A DNA stretch of 64,000 nucleotides from Actinomadura spongiicola (lineage in GTDB: Bacteria; Actinomycetota; Actinomycetes; Streptosporangiales; Streptosporangiaceae), in contig NZ_QVNQ01000005.1 of the NCBI RefSeq assembly GCF_003432485.1, positions 62,001-126,000 of the forward strand. The letters run 5' to 3'. The notes beneath the pieces are model-generated. The model was given only the letters and a program-made list of their open reading frames with translations, did not search any database and had not been told where the DNA came from. Within the stretch, counting starts at the first letter, position 1. Every line of letters begins with the position of its first letter. This document shows, piece by piece, positions 57,513 to 64,000 of the stretch. The position numbers and the translations under genes were made by a program.

Positions 57513-59267
57513 TCAGTTCCCCTCGTCCTTCCTGACCGCCGTCCACGCCGCCGCGCAGACCGCGCCGAGCCCGAGCACCGCGAGCACCCGTTCGGGCGCC
57601 GCGCCGACCCGGTCGGCGAGCGTCCGCGACGTCCGCGCCTGGACGGTGGCGACCTGCAGGTCCGGGACGAACTCCCCGGACCTGTCGATCATCCGGCCGT
57701 CCGGGGCGACGATCGCGCTGATGCCGCTGGTCGCGGCAACCAAGATCGTACGGCCATGTTCGACCGCGCGCAGCCGGGACATCGCGACCTGCTGCGGCGG
57801 CAGACTGGTGCGGCCGTAGGTGGCGTTGTTGGTCTGCACGACCAGCAGACTGCCGCGCGCCACGTCGCGGACCTCCCGATCGTAGGCGACCTCGAAGCAG
57901 ATCACGTCGCCGACGGTCACCGGGCCGAGCCGCATGACGCCGGAGCGGGTGCCCTTGGCGAAGTCGCGGGGGATCTGCTCGAACCGTGTGATCAGCTTGG
58001 TGAGGACGTCGCGGAACGGCAGGTACTCCCCGAACGGGACGGGGTGCCGCTTGACGTAGTAGTCGCCGGGCCCGGTGCTCGGGTCCCAGACGATGCCGCG
58101 GTTCTCGACCTTCTCGCCGTCGGGGGTGTCGGTGAGGGCGCCGACCAGGACGGGGACGCCGACGGCCCGCACCGCGCCGTCGATGGCCTGGTACGCCTCG
58201 GGTTCGCTGTAGGGGTCCAGGTCACTGGCGTTCTCGGGCCACACGACCAGTTCGGGCCGGGGCAGGGTGCCGGCGCGGACCTTCGCGGCCAGTTCGTGGG
58301 TGGCCCGGACGTGGTTGTTCAGGACGGCCTTGCGCTGGCCGAGCGCGTCCAGGCCGAGGCGGGGCACGTTGCCCTGGACGACGGCGACGGTGACGGGACG
58401 CCCCGCGGTGGGGGTGGGGATCAGCGCCCCGAGCCCGGCGAGCGCCGCGACGGCGCCGAGCGCGGCGCCCACGGGCACCAAGGCGGCCAGGAGACCGGGC
58501 CGCTTCTCACCGGGCGTCTCACCGCTCGGTTCGTCGCTCCCCTCACCGCCTGCCCGATCGTCCGCGCGGCGCTGGTCTCGGTGGGCGGTGCGGGCAGGGT
58601 GGGCGGTGCGGGCGCGGTGGGCGGCGACGGCGGCGTAGGCGAGCAGCCCGCCGATCAGAGCGGTCAGGAACGTGACCAGGGGCGCGCCGCCGTAGGAGGC
58701 GTAGGGCGTCAGGACCGTGGCCGTCTGGCTGAACGCGAGCCGCGCCCACGGGAACCCGCCGAACGGGACGTGCCCGCGCACCAGTTCCTCGCCGACCCAC
58801 AGCGCGGCCGTCCACAGCGGCCAGAGCGGCAGCCGTGTGACCAGGCAGATCCCGGCGCCGAGCGGCACGAAGTACAGGGCCTGGACGAGGCTGAGCACGA
58901 TCCACCCGTCCGGCCCGATCGCGGCGATCCCCTCCAGGACGGGCAGGAAGAACGCGGCGCCGCCGACGAAGCCGAGCCAGGCGCCGGTTCGGGCGGGCAG
59001 ACCGCGCAGCACGAAGATGAACAGCGCGACCCCGACGGGCGCCAGGAACGTGAGGTCGTACGGCGGGAACGCGGGCCACATGACCAGCCCGGCGGTGGCG
59101 GCGCTGAGGGTGCGGGGCCAGCCGGCGCGGCCGCCGACGCGCAGCCAGTGCCGCAGCCTCTCGGCCCGCCCGTCCGGCCGGGTCGCGGGTGCCGGGCCCG
59201 CGGGGCCATGGGGATCCCGGCCGGGGTCGCCGGTCGGCGACCGGTCAGGAAGGGTCTCCTGGGCCAC
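57513..59267 (-). CDS. lnt: Apolipoprotein N-acyltransferase
   Basis: 584 residues. About seven to eight helices (from ~50: LSAATAGLVMWPAFPPYDLTF) and a nitrilase-like external domain (~270-530) with catalytic Glu in VVWPENASDLDP, Lys in YVKRHPVPFGEYLPF and Cys in GDVICFEVAYD. Between them a long charged linker (RTAHRDQRRADDRAGGEGSD). GTG at 59267 has GAGGTGGG upstream. Adds the third acyl chain to lipoproteins at the outer face of the membrane. Operon with the mannose synthase gene. Confidence 0.94.
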   Translation of the reverse strand: MAQETLPDRSPTGDPGRDPHGPAGPAPATRPDGRAERLRHWLRVGGRAGWPRTLSAATAGLVMWPAFPPYDLTFLAPVGVALFIFVLRGLPARTGAWLGFVGGAAFFLPVLEGIAAIGPDGWIVLSLVQALYFVPLGAGICLVTRLPLWPLWTAALWVGEELVRGHVPFGGFPWARLAFSQTATVLTPYASYGGAPLVTFLTALIGGLLAYAAVAAHRARTAHPARTAHRDQRRADDRAGGEGSDEPSGETPGEKRPGLLAALVPVGAALGAVAALAGLGALIPTPTAGRPVTVAVVQGNVPRLGLDALGQRKAVLNNHVRATHELAAKVRAGTLPRPELVVWPENASDLDPYSEPEAYQAIDGAVRAVGVPVLVGALTDTPDGEKVENRGIVWDPSTGPGDYYVKRHPVPFGEYLPFRDVLTKLITRFEQIPRDFAKGTRSGVMRLGPVTVGDVICFEVAYDREVRDVARGSLLVVQTNNATYGRTSLPPQQVAMSRLRAVEHGRTILVAATSGISAIVAPDGRMIDRSGEFVPDLQVATVQARTSRTLADRVGAAPERVLAVLGLGAVCAAAWTAVRKDEGN

Positions 59268-59777
59268 GTCCCACCTCGTTCCTCGGTCCGTTGGCAGGAA
59301 CGCTACCGGGCCGTGGCCACCACGGCGACCGGGCCGGCCACGGCGGACGGGTCCCGTCCCGCGCCCACAGCGGACGAAACAGCGGACGAAACGGCGGGCG
59401 GACGGCGGGCGGACGGCGGGCACACGGAAGAGGGCCCGCGACATCCGTCGGGCCGGAGTTCGTCCCACAGGCGGTGAGAACGAGGCTCCGTTTTCTACTG
59501 GATGTCCGGGCCCTTCCCGGGTCCAACCCCCCGCCCGATCGGGCGGCTCCGCCGGGGCACGGCCTCGGACCACCGCGCTGGCTCGGGCGGGCACGGCTGC
59601 CGACCACTCGCGTGATCCCCGTCCCGTCGTGGCGCGGTGCCCGGCGGCGCCTCGGGCGGCCGATCGGTGAGTCCCGTGCTGGACTGCAGCAAAACTACCG
59701 GCTTCCGCCACCTTGTCAACCGCCTCATGTTCTGCGGCGACTCCATGTTCTCCCAGCTCAACACCATGATCGCGAGG
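59268..59777. other. 510-bp region upstream of lnt
   Basis: No supported gene. Holds a good minus-strand promoter at 59692-59719, a hairpin-like CCGGG-CCCTT-CCCGG near 59506-59520 and short CCGTCCGCCCG and TTTCGTCCGCTG repeats near 59370-59410. A relatively low-GC stretch lies at 59685-59775. Confidence 0.5.
59692..59719 (-). promoter_or_regulatory. Housekeeping-type promoter upstream of lnt
   Basis: On the minus strand TTGACA (59714-59719), 16 bp, TAGTTT (59692-59697). It would give a 5' leader of about 415 nt before the lnt start, unless another promoter nearer the gene is used. Confidence 0.55.
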
Positions 59778-60176
59778 TCAGGGGTTTTGGCGGGCCGGAA
59801 CGACGACGGTCCCCGTCGCGGTGACCGCGACGATCGGCTCGGGGAGGGCCTCGGCGGCGGACTCCCCCGCCTCGGGACGGCCCCGGCACACCACGCGGGC
59901 CTCGAAGTCCAGGACGCGGCTGCGGGTGCCGACGCGGACGAGCACGGCGGAGGTCTCCAGGACGTCCCCGGCCCGGACGGGGGCGCGGAACTGCACGTCG
60001 GAGTAGGAGGCGAACAGTCCCTCGTCGCCGTCGGCGCGGACGCACATCTCGGTGGCCACGTCCCCGAACAGCCCGAGGACGTAGGCGCCGTCGACGAGGT
60101 CACCGGCGTAGTGGGCGTGGGAGTAGGGGATGTACCGGCGGTGCGTGACGGTCATCCCCTCACGCGCGCCGCTCAT
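59778..60176 (-). CDS. kal: 3-Aminobutyryl-CoA ammonia-lyase-like hotdog protein
   Basis: 132 residues. AHYAGDLVDGAYVLGLFGDVATEM followed by RADGDEGLFASYSDVQFRAP and RAGDVLETSAVLVRVG match the hotdog-fold Kal enzyme of lysine fermentation, which removes ammonia from 3-aminobutyryl-CoA. Starts inside the KamE stop (ATGA), so the three genes kamD-kamE-kal are one transcript. An ATG seven codons in is an alternative start. Confidence 0.88.
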   Translation of the reverse strand: MSGAREGMTVTHRRYIPYSHAHYAGDLVDGAYVLGLFGDVATEMCVRADGDEGLFASYSDVQFRAPVRAGDVLETSAVLVRVGTRSRVLDFEARVVCRGRPEAGESAAEALPEPIVAVTATGTVVVPARQNP

Positions 60177-61072
60177 CGCCCCTCCCCCGTCTCACCGGTC
60201 TCCTCCGTGTCTGCCGTGTCGTCCGTTGGCTCGTCGGTCGGCTCGTCCGTCCGGGCGGCCTCGGCGGGGCGGTCCTCGGCGGGCAGCAGGGCGTGGACGA
60301 GGTAGCTGGCTACCTCGGCGGGCGTGGTGCCCCGGCCGAAGATCCGGTCGACGCCGAGATCGGTCTCGGTGACGGTGTCGAACCGGGGGCCGCCGACGAC
60401 CAGCAGCGGCCGTCCCATCCCCCCGGCGACGGCGGTCGGGTACTCGGCGTGGAACGCGGCGGCCATCTGCTTGGTGTTGTGCAGGTGCGCGTTGCGCTGC
60501 GTGACGACCTGCGACACCAGGACGGCGTCGGCGTTCTCGGCCTTGGCGCGCCGCACCAGCTCCGCCACGGTCACCTGCGCGCCCATGTTCACCACCTGGA
60601 TCTCCCGGTAGTACTCCAGGCCCTTCTCCCCGGCGAACCCCTTGACGTTGAGGATCGCGTCGATGCCGACGGTGTGCGCGTCGGTGCCGATGCAGGCGCC
60701 GACGACGACCAGCCGCCGGTTCAGCGTCCGGCGGATCGCCAGGTTGACCTCCTGTGACGTCAGCAGCGGGTAGGCGCGCTCCTCCGGGACGGGGATGGAC
60801 GCGTAGTCGACAAGGTGCCGGGCCTTCCCGTACACGATGAAGAACGTGAAGTCGGGGCCCATCGGCTTGGCGTGGACGACGCTGGCGGGGTCCAGGCCCA
60901 TCTTCCCGGCGAGTTGCAGGGCGGCGGCGTCGGCGCGTTTCCCCGCCGGGACGGGCAGGGTGAAGGACATCTGCACCATGCCGTCGCCGGTGGTGTCGCC
61001 GTAGGGGCGGATCACCTGCCGGGTGTCGGCGGGGTCGGCGGGGGCGTGCGCTCCCGGGACCTGGACCGTCAT
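60173..61072 (-). CDS. kamE: Lysine/beta-lysine 5,6-aminomutase, beta subunit
   Basis: 299 residues. B12-binding motif with cobalt-ligand His in VGACIGTDAHTVGIDAILN, plus MGLDPASVVHAKPMGPDFTF and VTQRNAHLHNTKQM, the latter typical of KamE. The C-terminus is an added acidic Thr/Glu repeat (DEPTDEPTDDTADTEETG). Adenosylcobalamin- and PLP-dependent migration of the terminal amino group. Overlaps kamD and kal by 4 bp each. Confidence 0.94.
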   Translation of the reverse strand: MTVQVPGAHAPADPADTRQVIRPYGDTTGDGMVQMSFTLPVPAGKRADAAALQLAGKMGLDPASVVHAKPMGPDFTFFIVYGKARHLVDYASIPVPEERAYPLLTSQEVNLAIRRTLNRRLVVVGACIGTDAHTVGIDAILNVKGFAGEKGLEYYREIQVVNMGAQVTVAELVRRAKAENADAVLVSQVVTQRNAHLHNTKQMAAAFHAEYPTAVAGGMGRPLLVVGGPRFDTVTETDLGVDRIFGRGTTPAEVASYLVHALLPAEDRPAEAARTDEPTDEPTDDTADTEETGETGEGR

Positions 61073-62694
61073 GCGGGCACCTCCTGTTCGGCCGGGCCGG
61101 CGGTGACGCCGGCGGCCGGGTGCGGGTTCTCGGCGTCGAGGATCTCGATCGCGGGGTTGACGTACCCGTCGGCGCGGGGGACGACGCCGTCCAGGCCCTT
61201 GCCGCCGTCCGGGGGGCGGCGGGTGACGCCGAAGGTGCCCTCGGCGATCGCGTCGAGGAGGCCGTCGTCGGCGATGCGGGCGAGCAGGTCCACCGACTCC
61301 GACAGCACCCGTTTCGCGCGCTGGACGAGCATGCCGTCCGGGCGGGGCCGGAAGTCCTCGGCGATGTTCCCGCACGCGTCGCGGACGTACCGGACGTTCT
61401 CCAGCGCGAGGTCGCGGTCCGACAGCCAGGGGGTGTGGATGCCCTCGGTCATCATCCCGATCAGGATGATGGACTGCCCGGTCATCACCCCGGCGAGGTT
61501 GAAGAACGCGTCCAGTAGGTACCCGGCGAAGATGTTGCCGGTCATGTGCTTGGTCGGCGGCATGTACTTCAGCGGCGCGGCGGGGAACAGTTCCCGGACC
61601 AGCTGGGCGTGCGCGAGCTCAAGCCGGAACGACTCGGGGACCGTCGGGTCGATCTCGAACGCGTGACCGAGGCCGAGCTGCGCGTCGGTCAGACCCGCCT
61701 CGTGCCCGAATCGCTCGTTCAGCAGCTGGCTGACGATCACGGTGTGGGCGGCGTCGACGGCGTCGGCGGTGGTGAGGTAGTTGTCCTCGCCGGTGTTGAT
61801 GACGATCCCGGCGCGGGCGTGGATCTGCCGGGAGAACCGCTGGTCGATGAACGTCCGGCGGGGGTTGATGTCGCGGAAGATGATGCCGTACATGCAGTCG
61901 TTGAGCATCATGTCCAGGCGTTCCAGCCCGGCGAGCGCGGCGATCTCCGGCATGCACAGCCCCGACGCGTAGTTCGTCAGACGCACGTACCGGCCCAGCT
62001 CGCGGGAGACGTCGTCCAGCGCGGCCCGCATGAGCCGGAAGTTCTCGCGGGTCGCGTACGTGCCGGCGTACCCCTCGCGGGTGGCGCCCTCGGGGACGAA
62101 GTCCAGCAGCGACTGTCCGGTGGAGCGGATCACCGCGACGACGTCGGCGCCCTCCCGCGCGGCGGCCTGCGCCTGCGGGATGTCCTCGTAGATGTCGCCG
62201 GTCGCCACGATGAGGTAGACCAGCGGCCGGGGCGGGTCGGCGGTGTCGGGGGCGGGCAGTTCGCGCAGCAGGGCGTCGCGTTCGGCGCGGCGGCGGTCGA
62301 TGCGGGCGATGCCCGCGCGGGCGGCGTCCGAGGCGGCCGCGCGGGCGGCGTCCGTGTCGGCGGGCAGGCGGAAGGAGACGCGGCCCCGCGCGGCGGCGCG
62401 GGCGAGGTCACCGAGCGACCGGTGCGGGCCGTCCAGCAGCGCGTCCCAGACCGGCAGGGCCACGCCGTGCTCCAGGCCGACCTGGTCGCGGACGGCGTCG
62501 GTGAGGTGGTTGACCCACGGACGGCCCTCGTCGTCGGCGCCGGTGAGCCCGCACAGGCGCAGCAGGGCCCGCTCGACGGAGACGGTGGTGTGAGATCGGG
62601 CCATTCGAATGATCGGCTCGGCGGCCTGGGCGGCCAGCCGCCGGGCGGTTCGCACCACCTCCGGGTCGAGGTCCAGCTTCCCCTGCGGCGCCAT
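61069..62694 (-). CDS. kamD: Lysine/beta-lysine 5,6-aminomutase, alpha subunit
   Basis: 541 residues, full length. KLDLDPEVVRTARRLAAQA, LTNYASGLCMPEIAALAGLE, MLNDCMYGIIFRDINPRRTF and KYMPPTKHMTGNIFAGYLLD are characteristic of KamD. ATG at 62694 has GGGGAG upstream; a GTG/ATG further up would remove that ribosome-binding site. Works with KamE on D-lysine or L-beta-lysine. The other lysine-fermentation genes (kamA, kdd, kce) are not on this side of the window; none lies upstream within 1.3 kb. Confidence 0.95.
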   Translation of the reverse strand: MAPQGKLDLDPEVVRTARRLAAQAAEPIIRMARSHTTVSVERALLRLCGLTGADDEGRPWVNHLTDAVRDQVGLEHGVALPVWDALLDGPHRSLGDLARAAARGRVSFRLPADTDAARAAASDAARAGIARIDRRRAERDALLRELPAPDTADPPRPLVYLIVATGDIYEDIPQAQAAAREGADVVAVIRSTGQSLLDFVPEGATREGYAGTYATRENFRLMRAALDDVSRELGRYVRLTNYASGLCMPEIAALAGLERLDMMLNDCMYGIIFRDINPRRTFIDQRFSRQIHARAGIVINTGEDNYLTTADAVDAAHTVIVSQLLNERFGHEAGLTDAQLGLGHAFEIDPTVPESFRLELAHAQLVRELFPAAPLKYMPPTKHMTGNIFAGYLLDAFFNLAGVMTGQSIILIGMMTEGIHTPWLSDRDLALENVRYVRDACGNIAEDFRPRPDGMLVQRAKRVLSESVDLLARIADDGLLDAIAEGTFGVTRRPPDGGKGLDGVVPRADGYVNPAIEILDAENPHPAAGVTAGPAEQEVPA

Positions 62695-62966
62695 CGCCGT
62701 CTCCCCTCGTGCGGCCACCCTCTCGGGACCCGTGAATCATCCTCCATATCGGGCCATCTACAGAAGATCTTCCGGCATAAGGCCCATCTTCCGCAAGAAC
62801 CGCCGCGAGATCGCCCATGCCCTGTCATCAGAGGACATCCTCATCTTTCCCCCGCCGGGCAGTCACCTCACCCCCAGGTGAGATCACACGAAACCCCCGC
62901 CACAAACACCAACCGTGAACCTACAATCACGTGAAGTGATGGCGGATCCATCCCCCGGGGAGTGCC
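62695..62966. promoter_or_regulatory. Divergent control region of kamDE-kal and the DUF4239 gene
   Basis: Two direct repeats ATCTTCCG (62767-62774 and 62786-62793, 19 bp apart); the first is part of a GAAGATCTTC palindrome (62763-62772). They may bind a regulator of the kam operon. No cobalamin riboswitch signature could be found. Confidence 0.5.
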
Positions 62967-63734
62967 ATGATCGTCTACTTTGCGGCCGCGGCCTGCGCCG
63001 TCGGCGTCGTGCTCGTGGCGAGCGTGCTGGTGCGGCGGACACGCGGCGGCGTCGACGACGACGCCCCCGACGGCCCCACCACCGGCCACACCGGCGCGAT
63101 GCTGTCGGCGCTGTTCCTGCTCGCCTTCGCCATCGCCATCATCGTGCCGTGGACGACGTCGGACGCGGCGCGCTCCAACACCTACACCGAGAGCCAGGCC
63201 GTCGCCGAGGCGTACTGGGCCGCCGCGCGGCTGCGCCCGCCCGACGCGCAACACGTCCGGCAGGGCCTGCGCGACTACGCCGAACTGGTAGAGGGCCCCG
63301 AGTGGCGCCTCATGGAGGACGGACGGCTCAGTTCCCGGGGGTGGACGCTGCTGGACGCCCTGCGCCGCGACGTCATCGCCGTCGAGGCCGACACCGACGA
63401 GATCAAGGACGCCCGCAACGCCGTCCTGGACCACCTCGGCGAGATCTCCGCGGCCCGGCGCCAACGCGCCATGGACGCCGACAGCGCACCCCCCACCGGG
63501 CTGCTCGTCATCACCGTCCTCACCGGGATCACGGTCACGCTGCTGCCCTTCTTCGCCGGTGCCCGGCCGCGCGGGGCGTCCCTGATCCCCCTGGCCCTGA
63601 TGGCCGCGCTGCTGGCCGCGGGAACGTACCTGACCATCGACATCTCCCACGCGTTCGACGGACCCCTGGCCGTCGAACCCGACGCGTTCACTGAACTACA
63701 GGCCGACCTGCGACGCATCGCCGGAGGTGGCTGA
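62967..63734 (+). CDS. DUF4239 (bestrophin-like) membrane protein
   Basis: 255 residues. Two N-terminal helices (VYFAAAACAVGVVLVASVLV and AMLSALFLLAFAIAIIVPW), a helical cytoplasmic region (YTESQAVAEAYWAAARLRPP and after), and two C-terminal helices (LLVITVLTGITVTLLPFFAG and IPLALMAALLAAGTYLTI), with the HAFDGPLAVEPDAF end usual for DUF4239. ATG at 62967 with GGGGAG upstream. Channel-like function is inferred from the bestrophin relation only. Confidence 0.88.
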   Translation: MIVYFAAAACAVGVVLVASVLVRRTRGGVDDDAPDGPTTGHTGAMLSALFLLAFAIAIIVPWTTSDAARSNTYTESQAVAEAYWAAARLRPPDAQHVRQGLRDYAELVEGPEWRLMEDGRLSSRGWTLLDALRRDVIAVEADTDEIKDARNAVLDHLGEISAARRQRAMDADSAPPTGLLVITVLTGITVTLLPFFAGARPRGASLIPLALMAALLAAGTYLTIDISHAFDGPLAVEPDAFTELQADLRRIAGGG

Positions 63735-63736
63735 GC

Positions 63737-64000
63737 GTGCGCCGCGACCCCGTCCCGTCCACCGCGACGCTGGCCGTCCCTCCCGCACTGGCGCTGGCCC
63801 TAACGCTGGCCGCCTCCGCAGCCGGACCAGTGCCCGCATCCGCCGAACCACTCCCGAAGCCGCGAATCAGTCTGTGCATCGACATCGAGATCACCCTCGG
63901 CGCCAACACCGCCCGCGGTCACCACAAATGCCCCCCACCCCCACCCACACCGCCACCCACTCCACCCACTCCACCCCCGCCATCACCGCCCCCTCCCCCG
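63737..64000 (+). CDS. Secreted Pro-rich protein, N-terminal part (cut by window end)
   Basis: GTG at 63737, 2 bp after the DUF4239 stop, opens a frame that runs to the window end (88 codons). Signal peptide VPPALALALTLAASAAGPVPASA with likely cleavage after ASA, then PRISLCIDIEITLGANTARG and a Pro/Thr run (CPPPPPTPPPTPPTPP). Two cysteines flank the short mature domain. Cotranscribed with the DUF4239 gene. Family not recognised. Confidence 0.65.
   Translation, partial: MRRDPVPSTATLAVPPALALALTLAASAAGPVPASAEPLPKPRISLCIDIEITLGANTARGHHKCPPPPPTPPPTPPTPPPPSPPPPP

Noticed and set aside
59685-60103. Minus-strand extension reading MVLSWENMESPQNMRRLTRW beyond the kal stop
   Set aside because: It is in another frame than kal, has no ribosome-binding site and overlaps a good promoter; low GC here is better explained by the promoter.
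62695-62966. Cobalamin riboswitch before the B12-dependent aminomutase genes
   Set aside because: No B12-box (GCCACTG-like) sequence or matching stem pattern was seen in this interval on the minus strand.

Overview
The window is 64 kb of very GC-rich DNA with the gene content and layout of an actinobacterial chromosome. The signs are RbpA with a sigma-R-type promoter, paired ClpP genes, an Erm methylase, split Lnt and Ppm1 genes, many GTG/TTG starts, several leaderless starts and 4-bp stop/start overlaps (ATGA, GTGA). The codon use, the Cys-ribbon small proteins and the kinds of regulators suggest a Streptosporangiales or Thermomonosporaceae member such as Actinomadura. That placement is inference; no rRNA lies in the window.

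Layout. 0-8 kb: a NarL-type two-component pair; an ECF sigma factor overlapping an O6-alkylguanine transferase that carries an Ada-type zinc domain at its C-terminus; an epimerase; YigZ; a HAD phosphatase; TerD. 8.3-8.6 kb: a dead DoxX gene. 8.9-15.1 kb (minus): a tight seven-gene operon of epimerase, GT2 glycosyltransferase, DUF2064 transferase, SAM methyltransferase, heme-b/molybdopterin oxidoreductase, small membrane protein and GT-C-like membrane protein; its product is unknown. 15-26 kb: aminotransferase V/LysR pair, flavin/PNPOx-like protein, SDR flanked by a dispersed repeat, LOG-like protein, pterin dehydratase, a small terminal-inverted-repeat element that supplies the stop codon of an Ala-rich gene, a membrane protein, RsgA and a GNAT.

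26-36 kb: a DrrAB-like exporter divergent from a TetR gene with two matching operators; an NTF2-like gene divergent from a second TetR gene with strong palindromes; a secreted protein; a MarR/SDR divergent pair; tRNA-Arg(CCG); an aldehyde dehydrogenase; an Erm methylase preceded by a small leaderless upstream ORF. 36-49 kb: DUF885 protein, LysE exporter, a kinase-N-lobe-like membrane protein divergent from a MoxR/DUF58/VWA operon, RNA and SAM methyltransferases, an XRE-cupin regulator, a decayed TetR/SnoaL pair, EF-hand protein and GDPD. In this stretch the plus strand is C-rich whatever the gene direction, opposite to the neighbouring DNA.

49-64 kb: an orphan Phd antitoxin divergent from a clpP pair whose second member has lost the catalytic Ser and His; rbpA; a second two-component pair; an ABC exporter whose first permease carries a large extracytoplasmic beta-rich insertion; FxsA; Ppm1-type synthase with Lnt; a kal-kamE-kamD lysine/beta-lysine operon; a DUF4239 protein and the start of a secreted Pro-rich protein cut by the window end.

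The strongest candidates for something undescribed are the sigma/Ogt-Ada module, the seven-gene operon at 8.9-15.1 kb, the active/inactive ClpP pair, the Erm upstream ORF and the kinase-like protein beside the MoxR operon.
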